This document shows positions 11,949 through 23,068 of a stretch of DNA of 64,000 nt, in pieces. Where the stretch lies: NCBI GenBank assembly GCA_951213105.1, contig OX578142.1, forward strand, positions 120,189,354 through 120,253,353. The letters are read 5' to 3'. Position numbers and translations under genes: made by a program. Numbering within the stretch: position 1 is the stretch's first letter; each line of letters opens with the position of its first letter. A model generated the notes under the pieces. It was given only the letters and a program-made list of their open reading frames with translations, did no database searches and was not told where the DNA came from. Source of the stretch: Amaurobius ferox. Taxonomy: Eukaryota; Arthropoda; Arachnida; Araneae; Amaurobiidae.

Positions 11949-12087
11949 ATATATTTTTTCTATTGTTTTATATACCAGAATCAAATGCTGTGCTTGCCGA
12001 AAGCAAAATATCGCTGCACACTACTAATTTTATCATTTCATTTAAAAATCAATTCGGTAACCTTGTACGTTTATATATTTTAAAAAT
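11949..12087 (-). repeat. Continuation of the right palindrome arm between two insertions
   Basis: About 140 bp that pair with 5146-5290 of the left arm (for example TATACCAGAATCAAATGCTGTG and its counterpart). It separates the Tigger nest from the LINE, which shows that both inserted independently into the arm. The last 11 bp (12077-12087, ATTTTAAAAAT) are the left copy of the LINE target duplication. Confidence 0.85.
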
Positions 12088-14710
12088 CAACCCGCCAGTG
12101 GGGGATACTGTCCAACGTAGGGTTGTTTACGCTTCTCAGACCTCCGTGAAATTTGAGACAGAGTTTTTTGACATGTTCCAAAAAAGGCCTAATTCTGAGG
12201 TCTCTGTGCAGGACTTCTAGCTGGACATAGATCGGCAGATTAGCAATCATACGCAGTGCGTTGTTCTGGATGACTTGAAGCTTCCTAAGGTTAGTAGTCT
12301 CCGCTGCGGTGCCCCAAACAGGGACTCCGTACGTCATAATGGGACGTATGTAGGACTTGTATAGCAATAACTTAGCGCGGGTTGACAGGCGGCTATTCCT
12401 AGCCATAAGGGAGTAAAGCAGGCCGAGTGAGGACTTCACTTTCTTACTAATTTCGGAAATGTGAAGTTCCCACGTTAATTTGGAATCAAGGTACACACCA
12501 AGGTACTTGTAACTATTTTGCCAGGGAATGGGCTGGTTATTGAGAATAAGATTAGTGGAGGGGGTTTGCCGGGGGGGGGGAAGGTGACAGCAGCACACTT
12601 ACTAACATTAACCTTGATACGCCATTTGATCAGCCATTGCGTCAGGTCGTTCAAGTAACTTTGCAGGATGTTGTGCACGACTTGTGTCTGTTTGTGATGT
12701 GTGAACAGGGCTGTGTCATCAGCATAGAGGCCAAGGGTGACACCGGGGGACTGCGGAAGATCATTAACGTAAAGGTTGAACAGTTTGGGCCCAACAAGAG
12801 AACCTTGCGGGACCCCGCTGAGAACAATCCTGGGAGAGGAAAGTGCGTCGGAAACCCTAACGGCAAAACTTCGACCAGTCAGATACGAGTGCAAGAGGTG
12901 GATTAAATTTGGAAGAAAAGAGCGTTCGATAAGTTTAAACAGGAGCCCATGTATCCACACCTTATCGAACGCCTTTTGGAGATCGAGAAAAACTATGGAG
13001 CAGCTCTCGCGCTTGCTACGCGCCTCGTGGACGAGCTCTACGACCCGCAGCAACTGGTGCTGAGTGGAATGTTTCTTCCTGAACCCATATTGTTCAGGAG
13101 TCACAATATTCCTCAGGTCGCAGAACTCGTCCAAGCGACGCAGTATAACAAACTCGAAGAGCTTTGAGAGACCAGAGAGGAGAGAGATTGGACGGTAGTT
13201 GACCGGAAGAGAGGGGTCAAGACCTGGCTTGGGGAGGGGAGCAACAATAGCCACCTTCCAAGCCCCAGGAAAATAGTTGTGCCGGAGGAGGAGATTGAAG
13301 AGCTTGACGATGTAATTGTACAATAAAGAAGGCAAGTTCTTCAACATCGTCGATGTGATACGATCCTTCCCAGGAGCTTTGTTCATTTTAAGTTTTTGAA
13401 TACGGGGCTGCAGTTCATCGAAGGTGACATCTGTCAGTGTATAAGGAATAGCTGTTGTGATGAACTGTTCAACCTTGGCATCCACGATCGCAACCGTCCT
13501 AGGATCGATTACGTCGTGGTGTGGTTCAAACTGACTTCTAAGACTGTCCGCAAGCAGCTCAACCTTTTGTGTGTGAGAGGTTGCCCTGGAGTTGGGACCT
13601 TCAAGGGTCGGAATGTGTGTTTTGTGCCTACGAAAACGTGAGGCTGCCCTCCAAATGGTGTTGTCAGCAGTCGTTAGGGACTCAACATATGTATTCCACC
13701 GTGCACTGGTGTAGGCCTTGATCCTGGACCTCACCTGAGACCTCGCAAAGTTCAGTTCCGTCTTGATGGCAGGGTCCCTGCTGACCTGCCAGTCTCTGAG
13801 CAGAAGGTTGCGTACTTTGATCATCTCCCTGATATCCTGTAGCAGTTTAAGGTGATCCACCCTGTTGCTCTTGGGCCTAGAGGATGCAGAGTAGGCATCT
13901 CGGATCATTTTCTCAAGATTACCCACCTCTGCATCCAGTTGGTCCACGGTGTTGGCAACGAGGGGGGAGCTCTTCAGCGAGGAGTTCTTTAAACTTCTGC
14001 CAGTTCGTATGTAGCTTGGCAGGCTTGCTCAAGCAGAAGCTGTCCAGTTCCAGTGTGTAAACTATGGGGAGATGATCAGAAGGAAGTTCGTTAAAGGCCT
14101 CCATGCAATAGGTATAAGGCATGTTGCTGGTGACCGCAAAGTCAAGCACATTGTCACAGTGAGTGGGGTCACTCGGTGCAACAATCTCCAAGTTCCGCTC
14201 GTCGGCCCAGCGTTTAAGCCGGAGGCCGCGAGGGTTGGCGAAAGGGCAGTTCCAGGCAGGGTGCTTGGCATTGAAGTCACCAGCGACTATTGCATGGGGC
14301 GAGATCTTGAAGAGAGACTGCAGGTCAGAGATGACAGAGTTGACTGTGGCTCTAGGTTGAAAATAGCCCGACACAATGGTGATCACAGGATTGTTAGGCA
14401 GGGCGAGTTGAACGATGTTAGCCTCTCCCTCCACCATGGGGGGGAGGCGAGTGTACGGAATGCCGCACCGAACGTAGATTGCTGTGCCACCTGCAGGGTG
14501 ATTGCTAACTAGAGGCCTGTCGTCATTGTATAAGTCATAGTTAGCAATCTTGCAAGATTTCCCTGGACTGAAGTGGGTCTCCTGGACCAAAAACAAATCT
14601 AAGTTATATGCTATACAGAAGTCCCTAGCTTCACTGATTTTACCTCTAAGTCCATTGGCATTCCAGATGCCAATGGTAAGATCCTTCAAGTTCCTAGCAA
14701 AAAAACCCAT
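12080..14710 (-). pseudogene. LINE ORF2: endonuclease and reverse transcriptase, two frameshifts
   Basis: ORF2 makes the nicking endonuclease and reverse transcriptase used for target-primed integration. It starts MGFFARN near 14710. The AP-endonuclease domain has WNANGLRGK, QETHF, GDFNAKHPAW and SDHLPI; the reverse transcriptase has YRPISLLSGLSKLFE, YGFRKKHST, FLDLQKAFD, GVPQGS and the catalytic LYADDTALF. A C-terminal segment (YLGVYLDSKL ... YGVPVWGTA) follows. Frame changes occur only at C-runs: near 13960 (ELPP, then the frame LVANTVDQLDAEVG) and near 12570 (a 10-base run). The stop codon formed by ...WRVDF-TAA lies at 12080-12082, inside the target duplication rather than in the element. 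Confidence 0.95.
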
Positions 14711-16677
14711 GGCCGGGGGGGGGGGCTAAGGTTGGCTAACGAGAGCGAAAACGCTCTCATAAATAATGTTGACTTTATCTATTTCGGTAGGAGCAGACCG
14801 AAGGGCAGGTAGGGCATTCTTAAATGCCCTGCTAGTGACATCCATTCCGAATCTGTCTTCGAAACGGAAGAGATAATTTAGGAAGTCATCTGTGTCAGCA
14901 TTATTAGTGTGCGCTCCTTTAGGTGCTGATAATTTTGAATTGACATTTTCAGTCTTTTTGGGCGCCTCACTGCGTCCGGCTGTAGCGTTCGCGTAAGAGC
15001 AAAGCGGGTCTACAAGCTTTCGTGAAGAGGTAGAATTCAAGGGGGGGTTTGAATTTAGGGAACTTTGGGCATTTACGGTAGGAGGCAGGATGCTCTCCTC
15101 CACAGTTAACACACTTGCAGGGGGCTTCAAAAGACTTAGGACAATCTTTGGTCAAATGGGGTTGCTCACATTTCACGCAGTTGGGGGGGAGGTGGCAACC
15201 GTTGCTCGTATGAAAATACGATTGGCAACGGAAGCACTGGACGACTTGCCTGGGACCACGGTACTTTTCAATTTGAACAATTATATTAAATAAACTAGTT
15301 ATGGAATAAATTTTCTCATTAACAGGATTTTTGGGGATCTGCACGTAGAATAACGGCATATTGATCCTGTTGGTCTTGGGGCCCCTTGCCAACTGAGTTA
15401 CACTAATTGACCTGAACCCCAACTCATGGGATATATCCGTTATGTCCGTGCAGATCGGGAGGCCACGGATAACAATTTTTAAGGGTTTCTGGTCGTCCAG
15501 CATGTACTACTTGAATTCTACCTTTTTCTCTATAAGGAACCTTTGTACTGCAATGTACTCCTCACGTGTGCTAACATGCACTTTTAGAAAATCACCTGCA
15601 TTTGTTAACTTACTAGTTAGGTTTTTAGCAATCTTAGCTAAATCTGTGAGCAGCTGAGACCAATTTGTGGTCACAGCGATGAAGAAGGGGGGGCGGCGCT
15701 CCTTTTTAGGAGCGTCAGTAATTTCATTAACATTATCATTATCAGGCGCCGGAATGTCCGGGTCTGTAGGAGAATCAATTTGAGGGGGGGGTTATTGGTA
15801 AGCAAAGCAGATTTTCTGCTGGCAGTGTGCCTTTTAGGCGGCTGCTGAAATCCCTCGTCATCAACACCACGTGGGTGCTTTTTGGAGCTACTAGGCACAT
15901 CAGAGTTATTTACATTACTAGATTTACTATTAATATTACTAGAATTAACATTATTATGCACTTTAGTCTTTACATTACTAGGATTCAAGCTAGGGTTTAC
16001 ATTAGAATACACATTAGAATTTACACTATTAGGAACAACACTGCTGGTGTCCGTAAGAGGCTGAGTGGCAGAGAAAGGGAAAGAAGGTACAGAATAACTG
16101 CCGGAGGGGGGCCTCCGACTGGTCTCATCATACGCAGGAAGGTTGAACTGCTGTACTAGTCCATTTAGGAGTCCTTCAGAATGGGCCAGGCTGCCCAGAA
16201 TTTCTTCTTTTCCTTGGGTGTCTGGGAGTAGTCTTAGGCTGTAGTTGAGCTTCTTGATAAGCTTCCTGATGTTGTCCGCAGCAGACTTCGGGTCATTAAG
16301 AAATACATTAAGGATGTCGTCCACTTCATTAACCGTAAAGTCCATATTGGCAGTAGAATTATCCATATTTGCATTAGATGTATCCAAATTCGTAGCGGTA
16401 GTATCCACATAGGCAGTAGAACATTCACCACGTGGTGCGCCGACCACGTGGGAATCAATCGGGTCCGGGTTAATCACCTCTCGTCGCGGCTGCGACGCCA
16501 TTGCACGGGGCACCAACACGAACACAAACACAATCACACGCCGACACAAAGAAAAGGCACGGGAGGGTCACTCACTATCTGCGGCGACAGGGCCGATAAT
16601 CCCACCGGTAGCAGGAGCTTAAGAAAAGCAAGTTCACTCAGCGGGTTCGCAGATGCGAAAGAGTGGTGATTAAAATG
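12088..16677 (-). mobile_element. Full-length Jockey-clade non-LTR retrotransposon
   Basis: A 4.6-kb LINE on the - strand with two ORFs, flanked by an 11-bp target duplication ATTTTAAAAAT (12077-12087 and 16678-16688). The 5' end, read on the - strand, begins CATTTTAATCACC; a CATT-type start is usual in Jockey-like elements. A short, GC-richer 5' leader precedes ORF1. There is no poly(A) tail: the 3' end reads GGCGGGTTG straight into the target duplication, and the ORF2 stop codon lies in target DNA. Most coding breaks fall in C-runs. The element separates two blocks that are contiguous in the other palindrome arm, which independently confirms both ends. Confidence 0.93.
14726..16549 (-). pseudogene. 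LINE ORF1: Gag-like nucleic-acid-binding protein
   Basis: ORF1 proteins coat the LINE RNA. Translation starts at 16549 or at the nearby MASQPRREV methionine. A low-complexity Asn/Ser/Val-rich region (NVNSNVYSNVNPS type repeats) is followed by a PRE_C2HC-like region (LKIVIRGLPICTDITDISHE) and three zinc knuckles: CFRCQSYFHTSNGC, CVKCEQPHLTKDC and CVNCGGEHPASYRKC. The C-terminal tail ends FALVSQP, 15 bp before the ORF2 start. Frame breaks lie at C-runs near 15785 and 15040; the only other lesion seen is one TAG between EKKVEFK and YMLDDQKP near 15504. Corrected for these, ORF1 is about 600 codons. Confidence 0.92.
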
Positions 16678-17734
16678 ATTTTAAAAATGCGAGCAAGATA
16701 AATTTACAATGAATCAGATGTTTTAAAATCCACCTATTCCAAAGAAAAATGCCCAGCTCGTTGAAATATTTCAAAAATTACATTATGTGCTTATATACGA
16801 ATAGTAGTTTGAATGAGTTTCGATAATTATACATACGTAAATACAAAAAGATATCCATCCGTAATACGATGAAGACAAAAAAAATTATCTCCGTGTTTTA
16901 GAACAGAAATGGCAAATTAATGAAAATCCTCTTTCTGAAATACATCAAATAACTTTAAATTGTTTAAAAAATTATATCCAGCCTAATAGCGTGAATCTCT
17001 CCTTCTTGATTGACATATCTGGCTACGTATATTTGTTACATCACATTGGCTCCACTTCCGGTCCTCCCCAGTATGTGCGGGAAGGAGGCGGAGCCTTAGT
17101 AAGTATTAATTTGGACAGAGCTGTTTCAATCACGTAACATTCCCTTAGTAACGAGCCTCAGCAACGCTTGCTGGTAGACATACAATCCATAGATCGCCCA
17201 TTGGTGTACACGTTGTACGTTGCGCTAAGAATATTTGTTTAAAGTATTAAGTAATATTTATGCAATAACTTGCTATATTTGATAAGCTACAACACTAGAA
17301 TCCTGCAGTTTAAGCAACAAAATTGTTGCAGATCTAATATTAAAGCACATTAAAATATTTCAATATGTTTGTAAAAGAATTACCGTGATTGAATTCAAAA
17401 CAATTAAACAGAACTCAAATACATGAAAGATACTTACCACAGATTAATTATTTATCAATAATAATGCAATTATATGCATTGTAAGGTTGATAAAAGCTGA
17501 TATCAGATCGTAAATTTAAATTTATTTTAATGTTTTGGCTTTGCATACTTGTGATAGTTTATAGTTATAAAACTTAAAAATTTCAAGCATATACTTACTA
17601 CTTCCTCTGCAATACTTGGTAATGTGTAGGGAATGTATTGAGAGAGAGATATTATGTCTAAAATCGCAACTCCAGTTTTCGACGGATCTACACGTTTTGG
17701 AACCGCTGGAATACGAAAAAATTATTTTTAGAGT
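16678..17734 (-). repeat. Outer segment of the right palindrome arm, with a ~680-bp extra block
   Basis: 16678-16688 is the right copy of the LINE target duplication. 16689-16960 and 17640-17734 pair with 2618-2150 of the left arm. About 16960-17640 has no counterpart there and is either an insertion here or a deletion on the left. This extra block contains a GC-richer island near 17045-17210 (ACTTCCGGTCC, GGAAGGAGGCGGAGCC, GTAACGAGCC) that looks promoter-like, but no gene was found next to it. Confidence 0.75.
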
Positions 17735-18325
17735 AACATCTGTGTGTGTCTCTGATTCTTTGTCTCAAAACCTAATTGACCAAATTTTATAAAATCCCCT
17801 GGTACTGATTAGATTTTGCCATTTTGGTACGCTTCAAGGTAATAGAACCTGTCTTTTTTTACGAAACAGCCTGTAAAATTCACTGTATCCACTTTAGATG
17901 AAAAACTAATAGACCAAATTTCACAAATTTTGGTAGATATGTCACTTGTGAGTTTCTCTGGTGCTAATTAGATTTTAGTATAATTTGGAATAAAAGAACC
18001 CGTCTTTTTTGCGAAATGGCCCGCAAAAATTGTCTGTATCTCCTCTACCTCAAAAACTTTTCACAAAATTTGTTAGATAAATCACAGTGGGTTACCCTGG
18101 TGCTGATTTGATTTTGGTATGATTAGGAATAAAAGAATCTACCCTTTTTGTGAAATGTCCGCAAAAATTGCTGCATCCACTCTAGATGAAAAACTAATAG
18201 ACCAAATTTCTCAAAATGTGATAGATAAGTCACTTGTGGGTTACTCTGGCGCTGATTAGGTTTTGGTATGATTCGGAATAAACAATCTGCTTTCTTTTGC
18301 AAAATTGCCAACAAAAATCCTCAAA
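17735..18325. repeat. Tandem ~140-bp repeat, about four degenerate units
   Basis: Each unit contains AACTAATAGACCAAATTT, CACTTGTGNGTTNCTCTGG, GCTNATTAGATTTTGGTAT and a run ending in GAAATGNCCGCAAAAATT. Units start near 17735, 17883, 18021 and 18170. Single units occur at about 1990-2150 (inverted) and about 38810-38940. No coding function is apparent. Confidence 0.8.
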
Positions 18326-19120
18326 ATCTAAAATAAAAACTACATGTTCTGAAATATATCAATTAAATACGTTTTATGAAATATATCAATTAAAAAATTG
18401 GTGACGATGAAAAGAATAAGATCAACCCCACTACTCTAGGTCAAGCCGTTCTCGAGATATTTTTGTTTTTCGCTGCTCCACCTCTGAAAAAGTCCAATTA
18501 CGAAATGAAAATGAAAATTGAATTAAAAGTGCAAATTTAGTGTAATTTAAAATAATGGGTTTGCGCAATTAAACTCATTTTAATGAATTATTGAAGAAAT
18601 CAAGAGAACTTGAATATGAGTTGCAGAGAAAGTCATGTGCTGCCCACATCAGATTTTTTTTGTTTCATATATCATCGGTACGTTTTTCGAAGTAAATCAG
18701 CATAAAGTGAAGTCGCAACAGTTGACAACATTGAAGTTCATTATTACCTTAAAAAAGAAACAATTCTTAATTTATTTTTAATAAATTGAGTGACAATAAA
18801 AAAAAGAGTAATAATTCCCTGGAATAAAGTGATCTACTCAAACTCTTAGCAATTTTTTCTTATCTTCATTAAAATCAGCTCTTTTGATGGCCGACAGCCA
18901 CTTCTCCCGGCTATCTTCACTAAGACGTTTCTTAAATTCATCTCCTCTAATTACTACAGTCTAAAAGAGACTTACTGTCTCTATCAGAACGATTTCCGCA
19001 TTTGAAAATACCAAAAACGGTAGGCATAATAAAAAATAAAAAATTTTATAACATTATACAAATGAGTATATTTACAATTGATTCAACCGAAAAATATGCA
19101 ATGTATGTCTACCAGCAACA
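18326..19120. other. Gene-free AT-rich sequence
   Basis: No gene was recognised. The block AAGTCATGTGCTGCCCACATCAGAT near 18628 recurs in altered form near 63227 (AATCATGCGCTGCTCACATCAGAT), so part of it belongs to a dispersed repeat. Confidence 0.5.
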
Positions 19121-19330
19121 GTTGCTAGAGGTACGCTTGGAAGTGTGACGTCAGCTGAAACAGCTCTTGTTTTCCCATAGCCAGCTAAAGCTGCATGGAG
19201 ACGCTTTTCCTTTAATACATCAGTTGCACCGACGTCACATTCCCCCTAGCAACGGTTGCTATCGCCATACTTTTTGTAGACGCCGTCCGCCATTACCATT
19301 CCTGTCAATATAGCGATTTTTTTTATCTTG
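19121..19330. promoter_or_regulatory. CRE- and X-box-like GC-richer island
   Basis: A 200-bp island in AT-rich DNA contains a perfect CRE (TGACGTCA, 19146-19153), a second CRE-like site (GACGTCAC, 19231-19238), a perfect palindrome TAGCAACGGTTGCTA (19247-19261) resembling RFX X-box half sites, and CCGTCCGCCATTACC, resembling an inverted YY1 site. Bidirectional housekeeping promoters look like this. No coding exon was recognised on either side; 19433-19549 could be read as a short exon but matches nothing known. It may instead be part of a repeat, since related islands occur near 7040 and 17050. Confidence 0.35.
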
Positions 19331-19902
19331 ACACTGTCAGGATTTCAGTGTGAAATTACACCTCACACCACAACGTTGCTTCTAAGAAGTCAATAAAAGT
19401 ACCGATAAAAATTACTTTATACGGCTTACCTGATGAACCGTATGATATTCGTCACTTCTGAATTGCCTGTACTGATACAGCAAAACCAATGGATATTATC
19501 GGCATGCATTGCTTCTATTCCAAATACAGATACAATACAAGAAGTCAAGGTACTTTTCATATCTATTTATTTACTTTATTTTAATGCAATAATTTGTTTT
19601 AAAAAAATTGGGAAATATAAGTACCTCTGAGCAAGAGAAATTATGTGATTTCACTCGAGCTATTAAATTGATTTAAACTTCATTTCATTTGCCAGATCTA
19701 GTGGTATCTTACTTAGACAGACATGATTTTTAATATGCTGCCTATGTTTCGATATTATTTAGAGTTGCACGAACAAAAAATAGACTTATTTTTTAAGCTT
19801 CTGTTTGTTTTCTTTGCAATATATAGAATACTATATATATATATATGTGTGCGTGTGTGTGTGTGTTACATATATACGGTGCACGTTTGATACTGTTTTC
19901 CA
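19331..19902. other. No gene recognised; TA/TG microsatellite
   Basis: The short + frame at 19433-19630 has no recognisable family. 19834-19866 is a (TA)n(TG)n microsatellite. The rest is AT-rich. Confidence 0.5.
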
Positions 19903-20978
19903 TTAACACTTTCGGGACGGCGGCATTCCGAAACTACCGTAGCCCAAAGGACGAAGCGCTTCGTTTCCGCAATGTGCCCAAAAGACGGCTATTTTTTTTT
20001 TTGCGCTAAGCCTAACTCTCGAAAAAAATTCACTAAAAATCACCCGTTCAACACAGCAGTCTACTTTTTTCAGGAAGAAAGGAAATACTTATTTCTATTT
20101 GACGTATATTTTTATACAAATTTTCTTTTATCAAAATATTAAACATTTTAGTGTATATATGTTTTAGGTACAGATGGATAATTCTTTGGCATGTCCTTCC
20201 GATTTTTTAAAACTGTACCACATACATGCGTATTCTTAGACAACAAATACTTTGCAAGTACAGGAGAGGTAAAAAATTTATCCAAATACGAAGTATATCC
20301 TTTTCCTAAAAGTTCACTTAGAAATGTTTTCACAACGCGTTCTCCATACCCACCATCAGAGCTTGATAATCCCGTGTCCTTTCCAGTATACACAAGGAAA
20401 TTCCATTTATGGCCTCATTCCGATTCTGACGATTTATATATTTTTATTCCATATCTGGACCTTTTCGATGGGATATATTAACGAAATCCCAGCCTTCCTT
20501 TCCATGAGAACATAAATAACCTAATCATTTCATTGCCGCACATTCCTTTACCCCCCTCCTCCCCCACCCACTCAAAAAAAAAACTCTCTTATATTCCTCT
20601 AATTCAACAACGAAATCAATAAAAGACAAAATCAGAACGAGACCCGGAACTCAATTATGAAATTGTTGATGCTACGAGAAGTGCTCTGTTTACTTTACAG
20701 AACCATGTGTTTCACCGCTCCAAGTGGAGAAATAATTCATTGGATTCTCCTTGTGCCAAGGTCAAACATCTACAAAATACATTTAAGTTGCTTCCACGGG
20801 CATTTAACGCCATCTGGTAGACAAATACATTCAAATTAAAACGTTCCACGTAGAAACACCAATACGTGCCAGGCGTCCTTTAGGGTAAAATTTCCTCCGG
20901 CCCGTGGGCGTGCCGTTCGTCCTTGAATGCAAGTTCGCAGCTGGTACCTGGGCGTGCCGTTCGTCGCGAAAGAGTTAA
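19903..20978 (-). mobile_element. Internally deleted piggyBac element
   Basis: Bounded by TTAA at 19903-19906 and 20975-20978. The left terminus CACTTTCGGGACG and the reverse complement of the right terminus, CTCTTTCGCGACG, are inverted repeats. It is 1.08 kb, about half the length of an autonomous element. It contains a piece of transposase on the - strand. A close relative of its left end lies at 56881-57117 inside the hAT element. Confidence 0.9.
20148..20480 (-). pseudogene. piggyBac transposase fragment
   Basis: The - strand reads SKRSRYGIKIYK, then an in-frame TGA, then GHKWNFLVYTGKD and GKGYTSYLDKFFTSPVLAKYL, and ends near NYPSVPKTYIH. This is the central DDE region of piggyBac transposases, whose usual form is GYxxYxDNFYTSxxL; here the asparagine of DNF is lysine. 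N- and C-terminal parts are missing or unreadable, and the internal stop shows the copy is dead. Confidence 0.88.
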
Positions 20979-21099
20979 TATTCCTTTGAAATGTCGAAAT
21001 AAATCATTTGTGACTAACACTTTGCTGGCAGGTTGTGAGTATACTCACGTTTGCATGGCCACATGTTGCTGATCAGTCACCTTGTTTTCACGTCACTAT

Positions 21100-21735
21100 A
21101 TTTAATAATATTGTTACTTGAGGGGGTGGGGGATCATAGAGTATATTTTTCCAAAGGAAAGTGCAGCAAAGGGAAATCCCAGAGTATGCGTAAATAAAGT
21201 TTATTGAAGCTTATTTAGATGTTTTGATGTTACTCGGGGGGGATCCCAGATATGCTCGTCCAAAGAAAAATGCAGTGAAACTCAATATGTTTGTAAAACT
21301 TGAGTACCATTGCACATAGGTAAATGCTTTACAGTATACCGTTCCGGAAAAAATTATTTAATATATGCAATCAGTTTCATTTCAACGCATGCTGTGTAAA
21401 TAAAATTTATTCAAGCTTATTTAGATGTTTTGATTTTACTTGGAGGGGGGAATCCCAGAGAATGTGTAAATAAAGTTTATTGAAACTTATTTAGATGTTT
21501 TGATGTTACTTGGGGGTCGGGGATCCCAGAGTATGTGAAGTATGCCCTTCCAAAGGAAAGTGCAGTGAAACATAATATGTTTGTAAAACTTGTGTACCAT
21601 TGCACATAGGTAAATGCTTTACAGTATACCGTACCCGAAAAAATTATTAAATATATGTATTAAGTTTCATTTGAACGCATGCTGTGTACATAAAGTTTAT
21701 TGAAGCTTATTTAAATGTTTTGATTTTATTTTCAA
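21100..21735 (+). repeat. Complex tandem duplication
   Basis: The block TAAATAAAGTTTATTGAAGC followed by TTATTTAGATGTTTTGATGT recurs near 21191, 21397, 21466 and 21691. It is followed each time by a G-run and GATCCCAGA. The longer block GTGCAGTGAAAC ... TTGCACATAGGTAAATGC is present near 21270 and 21565. Spacing of about 206, 69 and 225 bp indicates successive unequal duplications. The origin is unknown and no coding capacity was seen. Confidence 0.8.
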
Positions 21736-22194
21736 CTGCTGAAACATAGCCCACTATCCGGAATAGCTTTGGCTTGAAATAGTCAGTCAGCAATATGTTA
21801 AAACTTATTTTTGATCTCTACAAGATCTCGTTTAATATGCTCTGTAAGAATACAAACCATATAACATGTGGTATGCCACAGAAGATAGATGTGCTGAATA
21901 TTTTATTATGATATATTTTCTTTCAGTAACTGTAGGGAAAATCTGGTCCTCAAATTGGTGTTTGCTATTTCTTTAATAGAGATATTCAATGGAAATATGT
22001 ACCCAAAAAAAACAAATAGATCACTTATACAGAGTTAACTTATGTTATACATAATTATGCCTGTTTTCTCTTGCGTATCTTCAATAATAACTAACACAAC
22101 AACAGAACAACCGACCTTTTTTATATATAAATGAGCCAACTGCTATAGTACTGTACAAGTTTACAACTCAATATATATTACTAATAAGACTTGC

Positions 22195-22659
22195 GTGTGC
22201 TCAGTGCCGGCGAGGGGGTGTACCTGGGCGGAACGGACGAAGCACGTCGGGAGAGTAATCTCCTGGTAGGGTCACCTAAGGCGTGAAGGCCGTTCCATTA
22301 TGCTCAGCTAAGGCCTGCAGGCATCAGTAGCAAAGACAGACTTCAACCCATGGACTTGTCCAGGGTGCTCCAGACTTCACCACGGTCCAACTGAAGCTGC
22401 TCATTCCCTCCTCCATATGAGTTTGTTGGCTAATGACTTAAAAGTGGCCACCTTAATTGTCTTTCTTTTGAACGCGGTGGAAAAATCCATCCCACTTGTA
22501 ATAAATGCTGTGACCATCCGGCCTCCCCGGAGCACATATTAAGTTGCGTCGGACTTGACATCAGCCCCCCTTTTAGTTATTGATTTTCTGGCGGTCAACA
22601 ACCTCCTGGAGTTGATCTGACTTATGTCAGATCTGTTAAAGAGGATAAGCAACAACAAC
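22195..22659 (+). mobile_element. (CAA)n-tailed LINE 3' fragment or LINE-derived SINE
   Basis: A 465-bp insert flanked by the 12-bp duplication AATAAGACTTGC (22183-22194 and 22660-22671). It ends in a CAACAACAACA tail. The sequence reads, with frame changes, like the C-terminus of an I-clade-type LINE ORF2: WTCPGCSRLHHGPTEAAHSL, then a Cys/His motif CNKCCDHPASPEHILSC, then DFLAVNNLLELI. A stem AGATCTGACATAAGTCAGATCA-type palindrome precedes the tail. Its first ~150 bp are GC-rich and not recognisably coding, so it may be an internally deleted element rather than a simple 5' truncation. Confidence 0.75.
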
Positions 22660-23024
22660 AATAAGACTTGCAATATGGGTGTTTTAAGTGCATGAAATAA
22701 AAATAGCTCAATTAAATAAACAAACTTTTATGACACAGATATGATTACATAATGCAAGAGTAGATGTCAACAAAGTAATTTTAAATTTAACTTACCCAAT
22801 TCCTTTAGTAAACTTCCAAAATCAAATATTGTGCATATATGCTTGTAGCGGCAATATGAAATTTATGTCACCAAAACATATCTTTTTATGAATATTTGTG
22901 CTAAATAATCCTAAGAGAATATAAATCTTGATATATCCTACTTAAATTATGCACTGAATGATTTCAGTAAATTTCTGTAAGTTTCTAAAAATCATCTGTA
23001 ATATACGGATAGACCGATGTTACA

Positions 23025-23068
23025 AAGAACATGGCCGCTATGCAGTGGAATCGCGAACGTGACGTCAC
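23025..23068 (+). promoter_or_regulatory. CRE/YY1-like promoter of the DMAC2L gene
   Basis: AAGAACATGGCCGC (23025-23038) resembles a YY1 initiator-type site, and GTGACGTCAC (23059-23068) is a perfect palindromic CRE. They lie ~215-260 bp upstream of the DMAC2L start codon on the same strand, in otherwise AT-rich DNA. This fits a TATA-less housekeeping promoter. The ATG in the YY1-like motif would open a 13-codon upstream frame. No initiator position can be fixed from sequence alone. Confidence 0.55.

Noticed and set aside
14072..14512. 146-codon + strand frame
   Set aside because: Antisense shadow of the LINE endonuclease.
19433..19630. First coding exon of DMAC2L near 19.4 kb
   Set aside because: It ends in the wrong phase at its possible donor and lacks the conserved W...FNK junction, which is found at 23343-23365 instead.
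20191..20481. + strand reading frame as a gene
   Set aside because: It is antisense to the piggyBac transposase fragment, which has clear family motifs.
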